From Paenibacillus sp. 1_12 (GTDB lineage: Bacteria > Bacillota > Bacilli > Paenibacillales > NBRC-103111), in the NCBI RefSeq assembly GCF_900114475.1, contig NZ_FOTE01000017.1:1-64000 (forward strand): 64,000 nt of DNA, written 5' to 3'. The notes beneath the pieces were generated by a model. It saw nothing but the letters and a program-made list of their open reading frames with translations. It had not been told where the DNA came from and ran no database searches. A program made the translations under genes and the position numbers. Position 1 is the stretch's first letter; each line of letters starts with the position of its first letter. Shown one piece after another: positions 35,875 through 43,304 of this stretch.

Positions 35875-36597
35875 TTAAATATCAATCAGTTGAAGCAGGA
35901 CGGTGAAACCATAACCGTTCGTACTTACGTAGCGTTGAAGCTCTGCCGCCCGCTGTTCTGTCAGGGCAACAATGTCCAGTGGCGCATTCGATGAAGCTGC
36001 TCTTACAAGGTCATCTAGGCGCTGAAACGTGTTGGCGATGTGCTGATAAGGGTTATCCACGATCAGCACTCTAGGCGAGTCTCCCTTGTGTACAGCGTCC
36101 AGCGGTATCGTTGCAGGCTGTGCATCCAAGCCAAGTGTTTCGATATAACCGGTTTGTTCTAATGCCCATGCTACCCGCGCTAAATCACACTGTAAGCGAC
36201 TTCTCCCGCGAACCGTTACACCTCGCATAGCCAATTCTTCAACGCCTCGCTGCGTGAGTCTGAATATCTTGTTCTTCCGTTTGTCCATTACGGCCTCTAT
36301 GTAGTTCCACTCAACTAAACCTCTTGTTCGTTGGTAGATCGTGTTCTTTGGACGCTGTTCAGGCATGAGCTTAACAAGGCCGAGAACGTTGATGTGACCG
36401 TATTTGCCAATGGTCTGCATGATCGAGTGGTCAAGTGTTAAAATCTGCCTTTTAATCGTCTTTATGGCTTCGCTTGGCATTTTGGAGCCCCCCTTATTTG
36501 GCTTGTGCTGTGCTGCGATCAATAATTCAGCAACCTTTTCCATAAATAATCTAGCACGCTCCTGCTGTTGTTTTTCTAGGACTTCTTTAGTTTTCAT
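35875..36597 (-). CDS. Replication-relaxation-like winged-helix protein
   Basis: 240 residues. Residues about 50-130 form a winged helix like the plasmid and ICE replication-relaxation family: LDHSIMQTIGKYGHINVLGL, TIYQRTRGLVEWNYIEAV, KIFRLTQRGVEELAMRG. The C-terminal half is unrecognised. It starts 3 bases after the stop of the upstream gene on the same strand, so the two are co-translated. In mobile elements such proteins are linked to replication or mobilisation, but no catalytic motif is visible here. Confidence 0.5.
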   Translation of the reverse strand: MKTKEVLEKQQQERARLFMEKVAELLIAAQHKPNKGGSKMPSEAIKTIKRQILTLDHSIMQTIGKYGHINVLGLVKLMPEQRPKNTIYQRTRGLVEWNYIEAVMDKRKNKIFRLTQRGVEELAMRGVTVRGRSRLQCDLARVAWALEQTGYIETLGLDAQPATIPLDAVHKGDSPRVLIVDNPYQHIANTFQRLDDLVRAASSNAPLDIVALTEQRAAELQRYVSTNGYGFTVLLQLIDI

Positions 36598-36600
36598 GGT

Positions 36601-37176
36601 TTAAATCCATTCCTCAAAAGCAAGTATTGTTTGAATGAATGGAGCTATATTGTTATTGATTTTGGGTTCGTCCTGCGAAAGCTTCTGCATAGCGGCAGTA
36701 AAACTTATCAATTCTTCTTCATTAAACAATTCGACTTTGCCGCTTAATTTAAATTCATGTTGATATACAACTATCATGCAATCGATCAATTCCTTTTGAC
36801 CCGATCGTATTGCGCTCGCTTTAGAGTTGAAAATAATGCAAGGTTTTAACGATTCCGTATCAATTTCGATACGGTCAAAGCAATCGCGGTTCACGTTCAA
36901 ACGTTTGATGTATTTGCCAAGCTCAAATTTTGTTTTCACAAAATCTCGTTGCTTCACCGTTTCCCCGTGTACCGCGCTAATTTCCCGTCCCGTGAAGTCC
37001 TTGAATGTAAACTTGCCGACATAGGGAATGGGGATCTCGTTTGTCTGATTGACGACTTCTTTGAAAATGAGGGAGTCGTTGGCGCGAAGAATCCGAGCAA
37101 TCTCGGTCTGATTTACAGTAAAGTTAAGCAAATTAAACAAATGCTTTGAGCGTTCATCAACACTCAGTCTATCCAT
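36601..37176 (-). CDS. Hypothetical element protein
   Basis: 191 residues from the ATG at 37176, which has AGAGGTGAT 5 bases upstream; a longer frame to 37245 has none. The first 75 residues (LFNLLNFTVNQTEIARIL, IPIPYVGKFTFKDFTGREI) recall the helix-plus-strand opening of HU/IHF-like proteins, but the match is loose. The rest is unrecognised. Co-operonic with the winged-helix gene downstream. Confidence 0.5.
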   Translation of the reverse strand: MDRLSVDERSKHLFNLLNFTVNQTEIARILRANDSLIFKEVVNQTNEIPIPYVGKFTFKDFTGREISAVHGETVKQRDFVKTKFELGKYIKRLNVNRDCFDRIEIDTESLKPCIIFNSKASAIRSGQKELIDCMIVVYQHEFKLSGKVELFNEEELISFTAAMQKLSQDEPKINNNIAPFIQTILAFEEWI

Positions 37177-37431
37177 AAGTATCACCTCTAAAAAGAATGT
37201 GTTTTTACACTCTTTTATTATATGATTCAATGTGATATTAGTCAATTTTGATAGAGGTAGAAGGACTGAGAAAATCTAATTATTCTTGAGAGGAGGTTCA
37301 AAAAGATTCGTCGTAATACTTTTGCCCTTTTCAAAGGTTGAGCAATTAGAGATAATGGAATTGTAATGATTTTCCATGGGAATAAATTTCTTTTAAAAAT
37401 ATAAACGCCATAGAAGACAAGGGGAGTGCTG

Positions 37432-37944
37432 ATGTCTTACTTAACATTTAATAAATTGAACAATATGTCTCAGTCAATTCAGAAATCTCTTAATGAGAAT
37501 TACCAATTCAGCACTTCAAATACAGTCTTCTTATCCCATCGTCATGACGATAAAGAAGAGGTGAAGTAAGCCGTTGGTTTTTTAGCGCAATTTGGTCAAA
37601 GGACATATATTGATTGGCTTGACCATAGCATGCCTAGCCAGACATCATCTGAGACGGCTGAGAAGCTGAAACAAAGAATTAATGGGTCAAATAAATTCGT
37701 GTTGTTAGCTACACCGGGGAGTATTCAATCTATTTGGATACCATGGGAACTTGGGCTAGCTGATGGTGTGAAGGGGTTAGATAGAATAGCAATCCTCCCG
37801 CTTTTGTATAAAGATACGACTTGGGATGAACGAGAGTATTACGGTCTGTATAGTTACATAGAACAAGTTGCTGATGGGCGATGGGGTGTTTTTAGGCAAG
37901 GAGAGACAACAGGGGTTCCTTTGGATAGCTGGTTTGAATCATGA
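37432..37944 (+). pseudogene. TIR-domain protein interrupted by an in-frame TAA (extra ThsB-like gene)
   Basis: A 170-codon frame starting ATG with GGGGAG 6 bases upstream, read straight through except for one TAA at 37567-37569 (codon 46). Before the stop comes the first TIR strand and loop (NTVFLSHRHDDKEEVK); after it come YIDWLDHSMPSQTSSETAEK, NKFVLLATPGSIQSIWIPWE and LGLADG, with the expected catalytic Glu at codon 106. Nothing else in the frame is damaged, so one substitution would restore it. It directly precedes thsA (17-base gap) and would add a second TIR to the locus. Options are recent nonsense mutation, sequencing error, or readthrough. Re-initiation at 37630 would give a protein lacking the first strand. 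Confidence 0.75.
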
Positions 37945-37961
37945 ATATAGGAGGAGCATCG

Positions 37962-39407
37962 ATGGATAAAGATATTATCGAATTTTTGAAAACTTACAAG
38001 ACTGCTATTGAAGAATCTAATGCCGCTATATTTGCTGGTGCGGGTTTGTCTAAACCAGCCGGATTCGTCAATTGGAAAGAGTTGCTTCGAGATATCGCTG
38101 AAGAAATCAATTTAAATATTGATAAGGAAAGTGACCTTATAGCAGTAGCTCAGTACCATGTTAATGAAAACGGTGGAAACAGAGGGAAAATAAATCAGGC
38201 ATTAATTGATGAATTTACAAAAGAGGCCGAAATCACTGAAAATCATAAGATTTTATCAAGACTGCCTATAGATACATACTGGACAACCAACTATGATACT
38301 CTAATCGAGGAAGCCTTGAAAATTGAAGGAAAAAGAATCGACTCAAAAATAACCACCGAAAACTTAGCGGTAACCAAACCAAACAGTGATGCCAAGATTT
38401 ATAAAATGCATGGGGATATTTCGTTGCCTCATGAAGCTGTTTTAACCAAAGATGATTACGAAAATTACAACAACAAGCGGCAGTTATTTACTACGTCTCT
38501 TCAAGGAGACCTTATTTCAAAAACAATGTTGTTTATTGGCTTTAGTTTTGATGATCCCAACTTGGAATATATTTTGAGTCGTATAAGAATCCTATTGGGT
38601 CAGAATCAACGCACCCATTACTGTTTTATGAAGCAAGTGCAACGAGATGATTTCAAGGAAGAGTCGGATTTTTTATATGCTGAGATAAAGCAGAAGTTAA
38701 AAGTTAATGATCTGAAAAGATACAGCATTAAAGTGCTTTTGGTAAATCAATATGAGGATATCACGACCATACTCAAGGAAGTGGAACAGCAATACAAGAG
38801 AAGAAATCTATTTGTTTCCGGTAGTGCTTCTGACTATGGAAATTGGGGGGAGCAGCGCTGCTTAGAGTTCGCGAGTAACCTCAGTAAAGCAATAATCAAA
38901 AACGGGAACAATATTGTAACTGGTTTTGGTCTCGGAGTTGGGAGTTGTGTAATCTCGGGTGCGTTGGAAGAAATTTATAAAACGCGAAGTCAGCGGGTAG
39001 AAGAACGTCTGATTTCGAGACCGTTTCCCCAAAATACAACTGGTCAAATTCCTATAAAGGAATTATGGACTAAACACAGAAATAACATGATTCAAAACGT
39101 TGGGATTTCCGTTTTTATGTTTGGCAATAAAATTGATGCTTCAACAGGTGCTGTTATAGAAGCTAATGGCATGATTGAAGAGTTCGAAATAAGCGTGAAT
39201 CACGGCGTAATACCCATTCCCATTGGCGCGACCGACTTTACTGCTAAAAAAATATGGGAGACTGTTTTAAATGATTTTGACCAGTATATTCCCGATGCTG
39301 AGCTAAAAGATAAATATCAATTGCTGGGCGATGTGAATCAGATTGACGAAGCGTTGATTAGCATTGTAATTGAAATTGTGAATAAGCTTGAAAAAAGAAA
39401 AAAGTAA
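37962..39407 (+). CDS. thsA: Thoeris NADase ThsA (SIR2-SLOG)
   Basis: 481 residues, close to the known ThsA length. The SIR2-like NADase domain (about 1-275) has AGAGLSKPAG at 25-34, TTNYD with Asn110 and KMHGD with His150, the residues needed for NAD+ cleavage in characterised ThsA. The SLOG domain (about 280-481) starts FVSGSASDYGNWG and has GFGLGVGS; Arg373 and Glu406/407 lie where the ligand-binding Arg and Glu of known ThsA are expected. In Thoeris, ThsB senses phage and makes a cyclic ADP-ribose isomer that binds SLOG and switches on NAD+ depletion. ATG 37962 has GGAGGAGC upstream. Followed by thsB after 18 bases. Confidence 0.9.
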   Translation: MDKDIIEFLKTYKTAIEESNAAIFAGAGLSKPAGFVNWKELLRDIAEEINLNIDKESDLIAVAQYHVNENGGNRGKINQALIDEFTKEAEITENHKILSRLPIDTYWTTNYDTLIEEALKIEGKRIDSKITTENLAVTKPNSDAKIYKMHGDISLPHEAVLTKDDYENYNNKRQLFTTSLQGDLISKTMLFIGFSFDDPNLEYILSRIRILLGQNQRTHYCFMKQVQRDDFKEESDFLYAEIKQKLKVNDLKRYSIKVLLVNQYEDITTILKEVEQQYKRRNLFVSGSASDYGNWGEQRCLEFASNLSKAIIKNGNNIVTGFGLGVGSCVISGALEEIYKTRSQRVEERLISRPFPQNTTGQIPIKELWTKHRNNMIQNVGISVFMFGNKIDASTGAVIEANGMIEEFEISVNHGVIPIPIGATDFTAKKIWETVLNDFDQYIPDAELKDKYQLLGDVNQIDEALISIVIEIVNKLEKRKK

Positions 39408-39425
39408 TAGTAGGGGGTGTGATAC

Positions 39426-40058
39426 ATGGCACGAAAGACATTTGTTTCGTACAAATACAGTGAAGCGAAGGGAACAAGAGATCGAATTATCGAGGCTCTT
39501 GGTGATGATGCTCGTTATTATCAAGGGGAAACCAGTGCATCGCCTGACTTGACAGATAGAAAGACGGATACAATTAGAAATCATCTAAAAGAAATGATTT
39601 TTGATACTTCTGTTACTATTGTCGTCATATCCCCAAATATAAAGCTGAGTAAATGGATTGATTGGGAACTTGAATATTCTCTAAAGAATATTACAAGAGA
39701 AGACCGTACCTCGGGAAGTAATGGAATTGTAGGCGTAATTCAAGAGGTAAATGGAAGTACTAATTGGATTGAAAAATATATAACTACATCGGATGGGTGT
39801 AGGTATAGGTACTTAGATAAAGATTTGTTGTACGAAATAATCAACAAGAATAGATTTAACCGTAAAACCCCGGAATTTACATGTCCACAATGTGAGACTG
39901 TAGATACTTTAGAAGGTTCGTATATAGCTTTAATCAATGAAAAAGATTTTTTGTCTGAACCTGAAAAATATATTGAAAATGCATATGAGAAAAGTAAGCG
40001 AATAAATGAATTTAACATTACCAAGACCGTAAAAAAAGATTTGTTTTCGTTCTGGTGA
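39426..40058 (+). CDS. thsB: Thoeris TIR-domain signal synthase ThsB
   Basis: 210 residues. The TIR-like domain (about 1-125) opens KTFVSYKYSEAKGTRD and contains TSVTIVVISPNIKLSKWIDW with the catalytic Glu81 directly after. This is the ThsB class (formerly DUF1863), which makes a cyclic ADP-ribose isomer from NAD+ on phage infection. The C-terminal part has a CPQC motif (about 159-162), which could bind metal; it is not a core TIR feature and may serve in sensing. GGGGGTG precedes the ATG. Last gene of the defence operon, followed by a terminator. Confidence 0.85.
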   Translation: MARKTFVSYKYSEAKGTRDRIIEALGDDARYYQGETSASPDLTDRKTDTIRNHLKEMIFDTSVTIVVISPNIKLSKWIDWELEYSLKNITREDRTSGSNGIVGVIQEVNGSTNWIEKYITTSDGCRYRYLDKDLLYEIINKNRFNRKTPEFTCPQCETVDTLEGSYIALINEKDFLSEPEKYIENAYEKSKRINEFNITKTVKKDLFSFW

Positions 40059-40102
40059 ACCACTTGGTATGAAGAACATTTGGTAAACATACAGCAGTAT
40101 TT

Positions 40103-40127
40103 GCTTCGTCATATGACGAAGCTTTTT
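40103..40127 (+). terminator. Terminator of the Thoeris operon
   Basis: GCTTCGTC / GACGAAGC, 4-base loop, T5 tail, 45 bases after thsB. Confidence 0.85.
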
Positions 40128-40221
40128 CATCTATAAAGCTATTGAAATTGGTCGTTTTACCCGCTACAATTGATATACCGAACAACGTGGTAAATGAACA
40201 GTAATTAACTCTATAATACAC

Positions 40222-40407
40222 ACCTACTCCTACACCGTAGGTATCCGCGCAGTTACTTCCATCGACGGTATGACGGCCGACTGGGCGCGTATTCCTTGGG
40301 ACGTGTTGGAGAAAATATCGGTGCGTATCGTTAATGAAGTGGATAACGTAAACCGTATCGTTTATGATATTACGTCTAAGCCGCCAGCTACGATTGAGTG
40401 GGAATAA
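40222..40407 (+). pseudogene. Duplicated guaA 3' end (attR)
   Basis: 186 bases encoding the last 61 codons of GMP synthase plus a stop, in frame and ending IEWE like the intact gene. Bases 40270-40358 match 22011-22099 exactly; on both sides the copies differ mainly at third positions. It has no start, so it is not expressed as a gene. It marks the right end of the element. The part right of the core is probably the original host guaA end, the part left of it element DNA. Confidence 0.88.
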
Positions 40408-40721
40408 ATTTGTAATAAACATGTAATCTGTTATTCATCAGATATTCATGTAAATAGCCTATACTAGTACTCAACCCCCCTTTTAAACATATATACTTTA
40501 GACCTGCAGCCCGTTGCTGTGGGTCTCTTTTTTTGTGTGCTAACGGATGAAAAGGAATTAAAAGGAAAGCAATTGACAGGGGGATTAAAGGGGGATATCA
40601 CCTGACTGGGCTAAATTTTAAATAACGAACAGGAAGACAGGTTTTTATTAAAATTGTTCGGAAAATGAATTGACAAGCTGGGCTGACGCTTTTAAAATAA
40701 ATAATAACAAAAGGAAAATAC
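40408..40721. other. Leader region upstream of the guanine riboswitch
   Basis: About 310 bases with no gene. A hairpin near 40502-40535 (AGACCTGCAGCC...GTGGGTCTCTTTTTTT) looks like the terminator of the original guaA transcript. The promoter of the permease should lie between this and 40722; TTGACA at 40672 is a candidate -35. Confidence 0.55.
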
Positions 40722-40790
40722 GATTCGTATAATTTCGGGAATAGGCCCGAGAGTTTCTACGAGATCACCGTAAATGATCTGGCTACGAAC
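40722..40790 (+). promoter_or_regulatory. Guanine riboswitch aptamer
   Basis: Purine-riboswitch core: P1 strands ATTCGTA and TACGAAC, TATAAT, L2 GGGAATAGGCCC, J2/3 GAGAGTTTCTAC, L3 ACCGTAAAT, and GGCTACG. The specificity base in J3/1 is C, so guanine/hypoxanthine rather than adenine. It controls the permease downstream. Confidence 0.88.
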
Positions 40791-40918
40791 AAACGAAGTA
40801 TGACAAATCATATCCTCAACGAACTGTCACCGACAGCCTGTCCTCCTGTAAGATTAGGGATTTGCTGCAGGCACCAGGCTATGGAATTGAGGATTATGGT
40901 AGGTGTTGCCTTTGTTTG

Positions 40919-40950
40919 CGAACTTAGCAGAAATCAGGCTGAGTTTTTTG
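40919..40950 (+). terminator. Likely riboswitch-controlled terminator
   Basis: AACTTAGC / GGCTGAGTT stem followed by TTTTTT, 36 bases before the permease ATG. It would form when guanine is bound. Confidence 0.55.
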
Positions 40951-40985
40951 TTGTTCCAAGAAACCATTTGGAGGGATTTGGGGTA

Positions 40986-42383
40986 ATGGATCGATTTTTT
41001 AAATTGAAAGAGAACGGCACCACGGTACGCACCGAGATTATGGCCGGTTTAACGACATTTATGACAATGGCGTATATTCTGGCGGTCAACCCTAACATTC
41101 TTAGCGCTTTTGGTTCAGGTGCTACAGGAATGGATTGGATGGCTGTATTCTTGGCAACGGCGATAGCAGCCGGTGTAATGACAATTGCGATGGGACTGTT
41201 TGTGAATTTTCCGGTTGCTTTGGCTCCGGGTATGGGACTCAATGCTTATTTTGCAACAGTTATTTTATCTTCTCAAGGTCAGTTTACGTTCCAAATGGGG
41301 TTAGCAGCTGTCTTTATTTCCGGATTGATCTTCATTGTATTGACGGTCACACAAGTGCGTCAATTGCTACTGGTTGCAGTTCCGGATAGTTTGAAACATG
41401 CAATTACGGTCGGAATCGGACTATTTATTACCATTATCGGTTTAAAGAACAGTGGACTCATGACGGTAGCAGTTGAATCAGGAAAAGATATTGCTGCACA
41501 TAAGTTTACGGATGTATTGTCATTTGAAACCGTTATTCATATGGGCAGTCTGAAAGATCCAGGTGTTGTGCTCTGTATCATAGGTCTGGTGCTCATATCC
41601 GCACTGCTGGTGCTGCGCGTTCGCGGGGCGATTTTGTTAGGTATTTTGCTAACTACGGTAGTTGGTTATTTTATGGGTCAAGTCAATCTCGGTATGCTGG
41701 GCGATGCGAAAACAACGTGGGTGCCGGATCTTAGCAAGCTGGCGTTCGCTCAGTTCGATTTCAAAGGGCTGATGAATGTCGGAATTATATCGGTGATTGC
41801 GACGTTTACGTTTGTTGAGCTGTTCGACACGTTTGGTACTTTGGTAGGAACGGCAAACCGTGCCGGTTTTATGAAAAATAAAGCCGAAGGCAACAAAAAA
41901 GTTGGTAAAGCCATGATGGTCGATGCGGTAGCGGTTAGTGGTGGCGCGTTGGTTGGAACAAGCACGGTGACGGCTTTTGTAGAAAGCGCTGCGGGTGTTG
42001 CACAGGGTGGGCGAACTGGCTTAACCGCTGTAACAACAGGTGTTTGCTTCCTGCTGGCGCTGTTTCTAGCTCCGATTGCTGCATTGATTCCAGGATCAGC
42101 TACGGCTGCTGCCTTGATTATTGTCGGCGTATTGATGATGCAGTCGGTTAAGGATATTGATTTTCAGGATTATGTCGTTGCGATTCCAGCTTTTCTAACG
42201 ATTGCTTTAATGCCGTTTACGTATAATATTGCTAATGGTATTTCGTTCGGCATTGTGATGTATGTTATTCTTGCAACGGTTGCCAACATCAGAGAAAGCG
42301 GCAGCTATAAGGTCCATTGGTTGATGTGGATACTAGCTATACTGATTATTCTCCGATATGTATTTATCGGCAGTGAAGGCTAA
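40986..42383 (+). CDS. pbuG: Guanine/hypoxanthine permease, AzgA/PbuG family
   Basis: 465-residue NCS2 transporter with 12-14 hydrophobic helices, bringing guanine and hypoxanthine into the cell. MAGLTTFMTMAYILAVNP near residue 19 and FVELFDTFGTLVGTANRAG in the middle mark the AzgA subfamily. ATG 40986 (MDRFFKLKENGTTVRTE) follows GGAGGG; an earlier in-frame ATG at 40800 lies upstream of the riboswitch terminator and is not plausible. Riboswitch control fits the predicted substrate. Without the integrated element it would follow guaA directly, giving a guanine synthesis and uptake pair. Confidence 0.88.
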   Translation: MDRFFKLKENGTTVRTEIMAGLTTFMTMAYILAVNPNILSAFGSGATGMDWMAVFLATAIAAGVMTIAMGLFVNFPVALAPGMGLNAYFATVILSSQGQFTFQMGLAAVFISGLIFIVLTVTQVRQLLLVAVPDSLKHAITVGIGLFITIIGLKNSGLMTVAVESGKDIAAHKFTDVLSFETVIHMGSLKDPGVVLCIIGLVLISALLVLRVRGAILLGILLTTVVGYFMGQVNLGMLGDAKTTWVPDLSKLAFAQFDFKGLMNVGIISVIATFTFVELFDTFGTLVGTANRAGFMKNKAEGNKKVGKAMMVDAVAVSGGALVGTSTVTAFVESAAGVAQGGRTGLTAVTTGVCFLLALFLAPIAALIPGSATAAALIIVGVLMMQSVKDIDFQDYVVAIPAFLTIALMPFTYNIANGISFGIVMYVILATVANIRESGSYKVHWLMWILAILIILRYVFIGSEG

Positions 42384-42402
42384 ACAAGCTTAATCATGAA
42401 TG

Positions 42403-42450
42403 AAGGAGCTGTCATTTAAGGTTGTAGACCTTAAGGGACAGCTTCTTTTT
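42403..42450 (+). terminator. Terminator of pbuG
   Basis: AGGAGCTGTC with inner TTTAAGG/CCTTAA and GGACAGCTTC, followed by TTTTT. Confidence 0.85.
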
Positions 42451-42492
42451 GTAAATCAGGAAAAAATAAATAAAAATTTTACCTTTTGCGCA

Positions 42493-42521
42493 TTGACATC
42501 TGTAGAGCGGCATACTATACT
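42493..42521 (+). promoter_or_regulatory. Promoter of the leuA T-box leader
   Basis: Perfect TTGACA, 17-base spacer, TATACT. Transcription would start just before the first T-box. Confidence 0.8.
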
Positions 42522-42540
42522 AACAAACAATATCATAAAC

Positions 42541-42855
42541 ACGAAGAACGGGAACAGTAGTCGGTCGGATCTGTCCAGAGAGCTGCGGGTGGTGCAACGC
42601 AGTCAGAGAAGCCAATGAAACTCGCCCGGGAGTGGTGGAACTGAATCGGTGTAGCGCTGCACTTTGAATTAGGTTCTGACGGGTAGCCTCCGTGATCGGG
42701 TTGTGCTGAGGATATACAGGATTGATGTTACAGTCAATCTGGAGTGATCATCAGTGCTCTAAGCGGACATTCAGCTAGCAGCTGAGGTCAACAAGAGTGG
42801 TACCGCGACAAGCTACGGCCTGTCGTCTCTTATACAAGAGACGGCAGGTCTTTTT
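42541..42855 (+). ncRNA. T-box riboswitch 1 (leucine)
   Basis: Stem I elements (AACAGTAG, CCAGAGAGCTGCGGGTGGTGC), specifier loop GAAACTC with codon CTC at 42621-42623, the T-box AGAGTGGTACCGCG at 42794-42807, and a terminator (CCTGTCGTCTCTT / AAGAGACGGCAGG, T5) at 42819-42855. Uncharged tRNA-Leu would pair with CTC and the T-box and allow read-through. Confidence 0.88.
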
Positions 42856-42881
42856 AATTTCAGAAAAACAGCATACAAGTA

Positions 42882-43232
42882 AACGCGAAGAACGGGAGTA
42901 GTAAAGCTTATCTTTTGTCCAGAGAGCTGCGGGGTGGTGCGACGCAGTCAAAAGAAGCTTGAAGCTCGCCCGGGAGCGGTAGGGCCGAACGCCATCCAGC
43001 TAGTGTCTGGATAGGCATAAGCTTCGACGGAAGATCCCCACGTGATCGGGGAGCGCATCAGTTATGGATGGACGTGAGAGAGTTGCATGCAGCAATTCCG
43101 CGGCTCATCAACATCAACTGGGAGCAAGACGCGCATGAGTGGATTTCCTCACCGGGAAATCAACAAGAGTGGTACCGCGGCAGCCTAAGGCCTGTCGTCT
43201 CTTATACAGAACAGAGACGATGGGTCTTTTTT
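42882..43232 (+). ncRNA. T-box riboswitch 2 (leucine), in tandem
   Basis: A second full T-box: GAAGAACGGGAGTAGTAA, CCAGAGAGCTGCGGGGTGGT, specifier loop GAAGCTC with CTC at 42965-42967, T-box AGAGTGGTACCGCG near 43167-43180, and its own terminator ending in T6 at about 43190-43232. No promoter is seen between the two, so both act on one transcript. Confidence 0.88.
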
Positions 43233-43304
43233 GCGTGGAGATTGGCTGCAAAATAATCATAAATATGGAAAATTGAAGCTTTTTATAATGAGGAGGCGTT
43301 ACCC

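Larger units (their letters stand above)
22011..40358. mobile_element. Integrated AICE-like element in the 3' end of guaA
   Basis: About 18.3 kb bounded by direct repeats of the guaA 3' end. It is more AT-rich than its flanks. It contains an integrase at the left end, a repressor, an Xis-like protein, a primase-type replication protein with an iteron-like region, a second tyrosine recombinase, a membrane-bound FtsK/SpoIIIE translocase and a replication-relaxation-like winged-helix protein. No relaxase, VirB4 or other type IV secretion gene is recognised. Integrase + Xis + primase Rep + single FtsK is the plan of actinomycete integrative conjugative elements, which move double-stranded DNA. 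Cargo is two surface proteins, regulators and Thoeris. Whether it transfers is inference. Confidence 0.8.

Noticed and set aside
40800-40985. Upstream extension of the permease frame
   Set aside because: It lies between the riboswitch aptamer and its terminator; the ATG at 40986 has GGAGGG and gives the normal family start.
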